Shown here piece after piece: positions 42,801 to 54,800 of a stretch of 64,000 nt of DNA. Made by a program: the position numbers and the translations under genes. How positions within the stretch are numbered: the stretch's first letter is position 1; each line of letters begins with the position of its first letter. Below the pieces are notes generated by a model. That model saw only the letters and a list, made by a program, of their open reading frames with translations. It was not told the origin of the DNA and searched no databases. Source of the stretch: Ciona savignyi (taxonomy: Eukaryota > Chordata > Ascidiacea > Phlebobranchia > Cionidae); assembly GCA_000149265.1 (NCBI GenBank), contig CH003201.1:368377-432376 (forward strand). Reading direction: 5' to 3'.

Positions 42801-45800
42801 GCCTTCATTATTTATTTATATAGATTTTGATGTTTAGAATCAACAGCTTAAGTAAGCTCATCCGAATTTTACAAATGTCCATGTCTGAATCCAGCGTTTT
42901 GATGGTGTAAAAAATAGCATAACTTAGTAATAGCTCCGGTAACCTTAATGTGGGTATGAGATTAACATGCATATCCCATATTTTCAGAAAAATAATATTC
43001 AGCTATATTTGCCTCCATAATTTATTTTTATATAATTTGATGTTCAGGATTAATGGTTTAAGTGAGCTTATCTGTGTTATCTGATTTTTAGATGTTACCT
43101 GAACCCAGCTGTTTAATGGTGTAAACAAAACTTCAACCCTGTAATAGCTACGGTACCTTGACTGTGGGCATGAGATAAACATGAATATCCCATCAAAATA
43201 TTATCAGCCTGTAGTCAGGATACCAGAGCAAATATAGTTTGTTTTACCCATTGATTCACTGGGTCTAAGTTGTGTTCTTTTATAAGTCAAATAGTATAAT
43301 CTTATGAGTCAAAGAATATATCTGAAATAAACTTAAAAAGCAGAGAATCTTCTTTTCATAGAAAATTAGAATTGTATGTATAATCTATGAAATAAATCTA
43401 ATTTTTACTTATTATTATTGTTATCAAAAAATGTATTTTAACATTTTTTTAAATTTTAAATCAAGTTAATTTTAAATTTTAAATCAAGTATAAAAATAAA
43501 AATCATTTTCTATCTTTGTGAGCACTTATTTTGAATTCCTAAAGTCAAAAAATAATTCCTTTTCGACTAAAATTCGAATCTTAATTCAGGAATAGACATC
43601 CCTATGTATCATCTATCAAGATTATTTTACCAACATTGCATTAAAATGATTTATTTTGCCACTTAATTTCGAGTTGCTAGAGTCAAAAAATAATTCGGAA
43701 TCATTTCTTTTTAAATTTAATTGTCCCAAATTTTTTTCCTATTATTTTTATTAAAAATGATTTATATTTCCAGGTATATGGAGCTTTACCCTGATAGGTT
43801 GACGTTTATTCTTGGAAGATTATTCGTATTTGCTTTCACCTGGAGTGTTGGAGGAGTTCTGAACAGGTAAATTAAACTACTTTTAAATCCTCTTTTATAG
43901 CTATTTAATACTAAGCTCAAATAATGTTTGTCCTTTTAAATGGCAAAACGCAACGGTTGGTACCGCACGAAAATTGTCTAATTTCTTTACAATTATGTAA
44001 AGAAACAAAGAGAAAATATTTAGAACACCTCGCACCCACCATTAAGTTTCTGGAGCTATTGCTCTTTGCTGTACATAAGAATTTTCTACTTTTTAACTCT
44101 ACTAATTAGCAAGGAGCTTGTTTTCACAATTTATCCTTTTGAATGACGTCGTAACCAACTATGCTAATGCGCCAACCTAGTTTTGTTGTTTATTGAAAAT
44201 TGCCAAAACTTTTAAATTCTCGAAATTTGTTGGAAATTGGTATAATTTGTTATAAATTGCAAAAAATGTTTGTAAATTTCTATTTTTTTTTGTAAATTGC
44301 CACCATTTGTTCATTTTTTTGAAAATTTTCAATTTTTTCGTAAATTGTCAATTTTGTTAAAAATTTCGCAATTTTAAATTTTTTTCAACTTTCCTTTCAA
44401 CCAATCAGAGAAGACGACCAGGAAGAGGACACGTTAATCAGCTCAACTGTGATTGGTCGAGATGAAACGCTGATTAATATGAGCTATGATTTCGACCAAT
44501 TGGTGCACGACATCTTTGAGAAAGACACAGGGATTGGAGTCACCTTCCCCTCTGGAAGCCGATCAATTTTCTCCTACTTTGTTGATTTGCAGGTAGTTGG
44601 GCTAGAATTGTAATTAAAAAGGTTGAAGGTTTAAAGTGAATGGAATAGCAGTAAAATCACATATATACACTTGCCTAAATATACTTTATGCTCTGTATAC
44701 AACTAAAGTACTAAATTAACACTAGAATTGTACTCAAATAAGTTAAAAAATAAGTGCTTAGAATACCAGTAAATGGCTGCAAAAAATTAATTAATATTGT
44801 ATGAAAAACCTGTATGAGTGCTATCTGAAATATAAGGTAGTTTTTCCGTTTTTTCCTAATACTTTTCTAGTTTATCAGGCTGTTTCTTTTGTAACTTGAA
44901 CAAAAATGTACTTAGTTATGGTCTACAGTTATGTACAGAGCAGAGAGTATACTGGGCAAGTCACTTAATAGCAAAGGATGCCTAATAACACCAATACCAT
45001 TTCAAATTGTCTCAACTCATTATATATTTTTTACACTTATTTTAGCCCTATAACCTCAATTTATTCATTTCAAATTCAGCTGGTCTTTTTTAAATTGAAT
45101 TCATTTCTTTTAAACTAAGTTTGTCCATTTTAAGCTCAATTTAACCCAGTTAAAATTAGATTAATTATTGTCCTTTAATCCTCCAGTCAGGGAGGTTCGT
45201 GCCATGGGACGAACTGGTGCCAGCCACACGAACCTTGATTGAACGAGGCCTCACCTACACACTGGTTGGTAACAATCGAGCTCTGGTGTCGGACCAACGG
45301 AAATCCGCGGCGTTGGATACTGGAGCCCAATTAGTGCCTACAAATGACACAGTGAGTATAGGATACGATATTCATGTTTATCCTTGTGAATGGGAAAACG
45401 CATTCTGAGGCTTTAACAAACAGGCAAGCCCGACCTTGTGCCCACTGTCGGGTAATCGAAACTACTACAGTGCTGGTATAATATCAGAGTTATTTGTTAG
45501 ATTAGGTTTTAAGGAATAAATACATGTTGTTGATTGTTGGTTGTATAGAGAAATAATGATTTTAAATCAGGGACGTTGTTTTTGTATTTGACAATGATAA
45601 TATTGTGTTTTTGTCTTGAATTTTTAATTAATTGTTTTTCCATTTGATTTCAGATCAGATATTCCTTTTTATCTGCTTTGCTTCTGCTCAATAAATTCCC
45701 AGTTCTGTTGACTGGGGATAGTGGGGTGGGGAAAACTGCATTGATACAGGTTTGTTGATTAGTGTGGACAGCGTAAGGTTAATTTTTCTTACAAGTTTCT

Positions 45801-48800
45801 ATATTAGCAATACAACTTTGCATCATAGGATAAAATAGGATAGAATATTCATCTTTATCCCCGTGAATGGCAAAACCAAGGGGGTTAACACACGGACAAT
45901 CGTCGGATCACCTCGCGCCCACCGTCGGGTTACCGGAGCTATTGCAGTGTGTTGTGTATGATAGACACGTTCCTTCAATTTGGTGGAACCCATTTATCCG
46001 CTGGGTTCATCAGCTGAGTCATGAATAGTATAGTGCAGGGAAATTTATTACAAACCAATTATTATTCAGATTGCAGAGATTATTAATTATGTGAATTAAA
46101 TGCCAGAATTAGAAATTATTTCACTCTTATAAAGGTAAATACAGGGATAGAAATTAATGTTTACATAACAAGATTTATATGTGTTCTATGCAAACTTTTA
46201 AACTCCTTTTTTTCTTAATTAAATTAATGTGAAGATTTTTTTTGCTTACCCTTCGATTGTTATTTTATTTCGGATCAGGTTGAAATTGTAAATTAGTAAT
46301 TTTGGAATAATTTCAATCAACCAAATTTGATAAGAACATCCTTAATAATAGTATGATTTTTGATGAACACTTATGTTTCCAGAATATTCTTTCCAAGCTG
46401 AACGCAGTTGGCGGGACGGGAACAGATGCTGGAACGATTCTTGGTGATGTTTTTCGCTACAGCGAGAAGACATCAGCCATACTGCAGAACATTGCAAACC
46501 TAGGAATTCTTAACCAATCAGAAACTCCCCTTGATTTAAATGATGGTATTAGCCAACCGGGTAAGCAAGGAAAATCAATGGAATTAATTACTATTCTGAC
46601 AGGTTAGTCTAGTGTTTAAGTGCGTCGCCTTTCAGCCGAGGGTTGCAGGTTTGAAGTTGGTCGCCAACTAGTCTGTTTTGTCCTTGGGCAAGGCACTTAA
46701 CGGACATTGCCTTAACCTTGCGGATTAATGGGTTCTACTAAATTGAAGGAACGTGTCTATCATACACAAAACGCTGCAATAGCTCCGGTAACTCGACGGT
46801 GGACGCAAGGTGACCTGACAATTGCCAGTGTGTTAAACCCCTTGGTTTTCCAATTCACAGGAATAAAAATCAATATCCTATCCCATCCTAGTATTTAATA
46901 TAAAAAATGTAATGTGAAAATCATGAAGGATTTTGTCAGCCAAATAAATAATGCACTATTGCGTCACCTTTAAGCAAAGGGTTTTAGAATCAAATTTGGT
47001 CACTGACTACTTGGTTGTGTCCTTGTGCTGGGCATTTTAAGGCGTGTACCCAGTGGATTAATAGCTTGTATTTAAAATAAAAGAACGTCTGATACCTATA
47101 CAACTCACTGCATTTGCTTGGGTAACCTGATGGTCATGTAATAACACCATTTGGATACTCATAAATAACATTTTCCAGTTATTAATACTCTCGTGATGAA
47201 TACTTTTGTGATAACATTTTTTGAATTATAGGGATAACATAAACAGCGTGTTCTTTTACCAGTGGCTACAAAAGCACAGAGTGGAGATCTTGTGATAAAC
47301 ACGATTCAGTTTAGTGCGTTGACTCAACCTTCTCAGTGCCAGGTATCTTTCAAAATATTCGTAACTGTTTGTGAATCTTACATAAAAACCGCTGAAATGA
47401 TACATTGGTACTGGTGGGTCCACAGTAATAAACCTCCAAAAATAAACTAAACTGCACCCACTTTGAATCAAGAACAGCAGAACAAAAGAACAAAATTTAA
47501 ATTAAATTAAATAACCCTAATCTATAACCATAAACTAGCAAGCTATGCTAGTAATCCAGTATTATACAATTATTTACTGTTTTTTCTTCTAAAAATTTAG
47601 TAATATAATAAATCTAAAAAATACAGTAATACAATTTACGAAGCACACAATAAATTATGAAGAAAAAGGAGAAATAATGACACTAATTATCTTTAACAGT
47701 GTTAAAAATAATAATAATAAATAATCTTAAATTTGTATTTTATTGGTAAATTCACTGTTGTTTCTTCTATGATATTTTAAAACTCATTAATATTCGAAAT
47801 ATCACGACCGTGAATTGCATCACCAGGCGCAAATGATGAATAAGCTCGTAAAACGATCACGTGATTCGGTTGGACCACCTCGTGGTAAGAAATGCATTGC
47901 GTTCGTGAATGATCTTAACATGCCCTCGAGTGACAAACATGGTTCCCAACCCCCACTTGAACTGTTGAGGTAAATTTTAAAATCTTTGGTTTATTTGACT
48001 TCTATTTAAGTCATTAAACTACATATTAAATTAAATGATATAAAATCTTGTGCATATTTGTGTATATTTTTAGAGGTATTTTTGTATGCTTGAGATGCTT
48101 TATCAGTTTTAGTACAACCCAGTAATTCAATAAGAGTGGAATATATCCGCATAGTCCCTTGTTCAAGGATACAAACAACTAGCTAGTGACCAGTTTCAAA
48201 TCTGCAACAATTTGAATTTAAAGGCGACGTACTAACCAACCAAGCTATTTGTTATAACCTCACAAAAATGCTTGAACAGATTTTCCCACACCAATGACAG
48301 AAATCAGACCATTTGTCCCTTCCGAATACTATTTCTTAGCCGATTAGTCTGATGGGTTAGTGCGGAGCCGTTTCTAAAAGGGTTGCAGGTTCGAAACTGG
48401 TCACTAGCTAGTCGGTTGCGTGTCCTTGGACAAATCACTTAACGGATATTGCCTGAAATCAGCGGAATAATGGGTTCTACTAAATTTAATGAACATGGGA
48501 ATTATACAAAACATACTGTAATATAACTCGACGGTGGGCGCAAGGAAATCTGATAATTGTCGGTGTGTTAACTCTCGTTGTGTTTTGCCATTCATGGGGA
48601 TAAACATAAATATCCTATTGATTTCTAACAATTTTCTGTGTGTTAACCCACTTATGTTTTCCCACCCACGGGGCTAAACATGAATATCCTATTCTATATC
48701 CTATCTTATTTAATTTCAGGCAATTTATCGACCTCGGAGGCTTCTACGACGTTAAGAAGCTGACATGGAAAGGAGTGGTTGATGTGACATTGGCCGCCAC

Positions 48801-51800
48801 TGCAGCCCCACCTGGTGGTGGGAGGGAGTTTGATCAGCTCGCGACTTTTGAAGCATTTCTCCGTATTCGCGATGCCTCAGCCTTCAACTAAATCACTGCA
48901 GCATATTTATAAAGTGAGTAGTTTGTTTTTTGTTTTTGTTTTAATGACTTCAGTTATATTAAAGTAATTTGTAAAAAAAACAGCACATATTGCAGCATCT
49001 TTCTAAAATAACTGAAGCGTATTTATAAAGTTAATTGACGATATTCGTGATCAATTAGTCCGGCCCGTTGGTCTAATGGTTAAGTGCGGCGCCTTTCAAT
49101 CGAAAGGTTGAAGGTGCGAAACTGGTCGCTAGCTAGTCGGTTGTGTCCTTGGGCAAGGCACTTTACGGACATTGCCTGAACCCAGAGGATTAATGGGTTC
49201 TACCAAATTGAAGGAACATGTTTATCATATACAACACACTGCAATATCTCCGTTAACCCGACAGTGGACGTGAGGTGATCTCACGATTACCCGTGTGTTA
49301 ACCCCCTTGGTTTTCCCATTCACGGGGATAAAGATTAATATCCTATCCTAATTCCCTAATTGGTTATTGTAGTGTGGGAATTAAACTACAGACTTATGAA
49401 ATGAAGAAATAATTTCAACCATCATTCGCCGAGATTATAATTTCTGTACCAAACCATCCATTTTACAGGTCCAGCTTGGACATTTCTTCGAGAATCGAGA
49501 TTTCATGCCTGAAGTAAAAGAGAGTTGTCCACAAGTAGTGAACGCTGGCATAGCGGTGTATTATAAGATGTGTAACGCCATGCTACCTACTCCTGACAAG
49601 TCACATTATACATTCAATCTGCGAGACCTTTCTGATGTTATAAAAGGAGTCTTACAGGTGTGGTGATTATTATATGCTTTTTGTGCTTATCACTTATTAA
49701 AACATAAAGCAACACAATTTAGGAACCCCCTTTTTCTATAGAAATTTTTGTATTGTAGTTTTAAGTCTTTTCACTATTTTTTTTGTGTTTTTCGATAAAA
49801 AATTATAAATAGTGTAATCCTTTTTAAAATTATATATTTTTTTAATAAAAGGGTGTAAAAATTACCTTAAATTAGTTTTGGCTATATTTTGCATTTCCCA
49901 AGATCACAAACGTCTAGCCAGAAGATGGTTTAGATCCCACAACCCCTTCTGCCAAATGCTGATACAGTTTGAACTATCATCCAAGCGAGATTTCACATTC
50001 TTTTAACACAATTTGACATTAACAGGCAGATGAGTCCGTGATAGTATCACGTGAAACGATTGCTCATCTATTCGCTCACGAAGCAACTAGGGTGTTTCAC
50101 GATAGACTCACAGACGCCACTGATCGATCAACCTTTCACCAGTTTCTGTCCGATGATCTTCATAACTATTTCAAGGTGAAATTGTACTCCTACTGTTGCG
50201 GCCATACTTTACCCAATACCGAGCCTGGCCTTTTATAATGAGATACGCGCAAAATCTTGTTGTTCTTGTATTGCGGTAACTAAAACTTAAAAGTGACCCA
50301 AGGTTCCAAGGGTATGCCACACAACACGCACTACAGAGCAAATAAAAACATTAAAAAAATACGTGGCCGTACACTTTAAAAGATTTGTCCATTCGAAAAA
50401 AAAGTTTCTGTATATTCTATGAATATAAGTTTTATGGAAAAAAATTGTAACTATAAAGACTTGTTTATTTATGACTTTCTATAAATTAAAATATTTCAGA
50501 TAACAATCCCGGCCGAAACCCTGCAAAACGCGCCGATAATTTTTGGTGATTTCCTTGACATGAATGCCCCATCAGCAAGCAGAATGTATAGACAACTCCC
50601 ATCTCATAACATGCTCTCCACTCTACTGGAGGAATATTACATGAGAATCAGGTACAGTGGGCTGATGGTAATTCCAAGGGGAAAGTGGTTGAAATGTGGT
50701 AATACCCTTAAATAACTTAAAAAAGGTAATGCACCTTAAATAACTTAAAAAGGTAATGCCCCTAAATAACTAAAAAAAGGTAATTTAATGCCCCTTAAAT
50801 AAATTTTAATAAAATGAATCTAATAAAAAGTATAAAAATAGTTGTTGCTTAGTTGTATAAATGTTTAACAACTATATCTAATTAGTTGAATAAAAACTAA
50901 TCTATTATATAAGATAAGTTGAATAAAAATTCAACATGTAGATAATATATTAAGTTCATTGGAATTTGCAGAGTTACATTTTTACACTTATTTTTTGTAT
51001 CCGTATTGCTTCAAAGAGGCATTAATGTTTTAAAGCAATTTAATAAATTTTAACCTTGCATATCATTTCTTTCTAATTATGGGTCCCATTTGGAAATATG
51101 GGACACATATTGTTTTTGTCTGTTTTTTTTTATTTTTTTCGTTAAACGCTTGACAGGCATGGCTTGTGGACCCGACATCTACCAGAAGGGGTAATGGAAT
51201 CACAATAAAACTTTGTCATTTGTTCGACAATATGTCCTAGAAATGCAAAAAGAAAACTTTTGGGTAATATACCCAGGGGAATTCCCCTGGGAGGTAAATA
51301 ACCAAAATGGATTTTTTTTAAATAGCTTTTTTGCCCATAACGCTTAAACGGCTGCTTCAAATTTTTAATTAGATTTGGTAAAATATAAGTGCATTAGCCA
51401 CTAATAAAACACCTAAAAGAATTAAAAAAATTACCTAGGGAAATACCCTAAAAAATAAGATTTTGTTCTCAAATTATGATTGTGACAGGCATGGCTTGTT
51501 GCCCCGACATCTAACAGATTGGGTATTAAAATCGAAATTAAACTTTGTCATTTGTTAGACAACATGGTCTAGATATGCAGAAACCAAAATCGTGGGTAAT
51601 ATACCCAGGGAAATTCCCCTGTGAGTTGAAAAACCAAAACTTTATTTTTTTAAATAATTAGCTTTTTTTGTGCATAGCGCTCAAATGGCTGCTCCAATTT
51701 AAATTACATTTGATAAAATGTGAGTGCATTAGTCACTGATATAACACTTAAAATAATTAAAAAAATTAACAAGGGAAATACCCTAAATATGAGATTTTGT

Positions 51801-54800
51801 TCTTAAATCATGATTGTGACAGGCATGGCTTGTGGCTCCGACATCTACTAATAAACGTAATGGAATCGCAATGAAACTTTGCCATTTGTTAGACAACATG
51901 GCCTAATTTTGCACAAATCAAAATTTTGTGTAATATACCCAGGGAAATCCCCTGGGAGTTGAAAAACCAAAACATTATTTTTTTAAATAATTAGCTTTTT
52001 TTGCGCATAGCGCTTAAATAGCTGCTCCACATTAAATTTGATTTGATAAAATGTGAGTGCATTAGTCACTGATATAACACTTAAAATAATTAAAAAAATT
52101 AACAAGGGAAATACCCTAAATATGAGATTTTGTTCTTAAATCATGATTGTGACAGGCATGGCTTGTGGCTCCGACATCTACTAATAAACGTAATGGAATC
52201 GCAATGAAACTTTGCCATTTGTTAGACAACAAGGCCTAATTATGCGAAAACCAAAATTTTGGGTAATATACCCAGGGGAATTCCCCTGGGAATTGAAAAA
52301 CCAAAACAGTATTTTTTTAAAATTAGCTCTTTAGGGCATAGCGCTTGGTCGGCTAAAATGTTAGTTCCCTATCCGACCTTGTACCATTGAGCAAAATGAA
52401 ATACAATACCTAGGGAAATACCCTAAAAATTACGACTTGTTTCTCAACCATAATTGTAACAGGCATGCCATATCGCGCCGACATCTCCAACAAGGAGTCG
52501 CCAAAGCGGATTAAAACTGTTTGTTAGATTATCCTTGATAACATTACTCAGATATGTAAAAACAGAGAAATTAATGTACTAAGCCCAGGGGAATTCCATG
52601 AAAGAATGAAAAACTCAATCGGACTGTTTTGGGAATTGACCTTCATTATACTACAGCGCTTGACAAGAAGCTTAAATTAAAACATTTGTGGTAAAATGTT
52701 CGGAAATCTCACACTCGTATTCTTTTTATAACTGCACATGGAAAAGAAGTTTGGTTTAATAACTATGGGACCCATGCGTTTATGCTTGCAGAAACAAAAC
52801 TATGACAGTCCGGTTAAAACTTTTTGAAATGTTAATTAACATGGACCTGACGTGCACATATCTAACATTAACATATATTGTGTAGGAAACAATAATATCA
52901 AGATCGGATTGTTACCTTAGGGACCCATGCGTTTATGCATGCAGAAACAAACTACATACCCGGTGTACAAAATACATATGGTGGTTAGGGACCCTGCTCG
53001 CATATATACATATCATACATAAGGGGTTTTACAAATAGTGGTGTTAAAATGACACTCTCTAGTTATATTATCCACTCTCTAATTATATTATCCTATTTGA
53101 TTTCAAATATTTTTTTATCAACATTAGTATTTCATCATATTTTTCAATTTTAAGTTTGAACTTTTACCAATATATTGGCATTTTTTAGTCTCTTCTATTT
53201 CAAGTTCGAATTTTCAACATTCTTTTTAATTTTAAGCATTTTCAACAATACAACAGCCTACAACTTTCCCAACATTTCGCAGCTCAAGTCTATCAAGCAG
53301 CCCTCCCCTTATATTCTTTGAAGCGGCCATCGACCACGTGGTTCGGGCCGCTCGGGTCTTCCGGCAGCCCGGTGCACATCTTCTGCTGGTGGGTATTGAT
53401 GGAACTGGGAAAGTGACAACTTGTAAATTGGCTGCACGAATTGCTGGCTGCCAAGTGTACAGGTAATTTTAAGCTTATTTTGTAATGATTACTTTAAGTT
53501 GGTTAAGCTTCTAGTTGGTTATGTATTTTAGGATTACTTCAAGTTGGTTATGCTTTATATTATGATTTACTTTATGGTTGTACTTTACTTCATGGTTTAT
53601 TTTATGGTTATGCTTTACTTCATGGTTTACTTTATGGTTGTACTTTACTTCATGGTTTACTTTATGGTTATGCTTCACTTCATGGTTTACTTTATGGTTA
53701 TGCTTTACTTCATGGTTTACTTTATGGTTGTGCTTTACTTCATGGTTTATTTTATGGTTATGCTTTACTTCATGGTTTATTTTATGGTTGTGCTTTACTT
53801 CATGGTCTACTTTATGGTTGTGCTTTATTTCATGGTTTACTTTATGGTTGTGCTTTATTTCATGGTTTACTTTATGGTTGTGCTTTAATTCATGGTTTAC
53901 TTTATGGTTGTGCTTTAATTCATGGTTTACTTTATGGTTGTGCTTTATTTCATGGTTTACTTTATGGTTGTGCTTTATTTCATGGTTTACTTTATGGTTG
54001 TACTTTACTTCATGGTTTACTTTATGGTTATGCTTTATTTCATGGTTTACTTTATGGTTGTGCTTTAATTCATGGTTTACTTTATGGTTGTACTTTACTT
54101 CATGGTTTACTTTATGGTTGTGCTTTACTTCATGGTTTACTTTATGGTTGTGCTTTACTTCATGTTTTACTTTATGGTTGTGCTTTAATTCATGGTTTAC
54201 TTTATGGTTGTGCTTTAATTCATGGTTTACTTTATGGTTGTGCTTTAATTCATGGTTTACTTTATGGTTGTACTTTACTTCATGGTTTACTTTATGGTTG
54301 TGCTTTACTTCGTGCTTTACTTTATGGTTGTGCTTTACTTCATGGTTTACTTTATGGTTGTGCTTTACTTCATGGTTTACTTTATGGTTGTGCTTTACTT
54401 CATGGTTTACTTTATGGTTGTGCTTTACTTCATGGTTTACTTTATGGTTGTGTTTCACTTCATGGTTTACTTTATGGTTGTGCTTTAATTCATGGTTTAC
54501 TTTATGGTTGTGCTTTATTTCATGGTTTACTTTATGGTTGTGCTTTATTTCATGGTTTACTTTATGGTTGTGCTTTATTTCATGGTTTACTTTATGGTTG
54601 TGCTTTATTTCATGGTTTACTTTATGGTTGTGCTTTACTTCATGGTTTACTTTATGGTTGTGCTTTAATTCATGGTTTACTTTATGGTTGTGCTTTTATT
54701 CATGGTTTACTTTATGATTGTAGTTTATAATTGCTTTAGGGAAATGGTTTATGGTTACATCTGGTTAACTTTTCTTTTTGATTAATTTGACTACTTTTTC

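Noticed and set aside
48720..48889. A genuine C-terminal stop of the dynein at 48889
   Set aside because: The neighbouring frame continues the family sequence and joins exon 51 in phase, so a one-base shift is the better reading.
53511..54717. Long open frames of 315 and 379 codons
   Set aside because: They are products of a 30-bp tandem repeat, lie in a dynein intron, and have no splice or start context.
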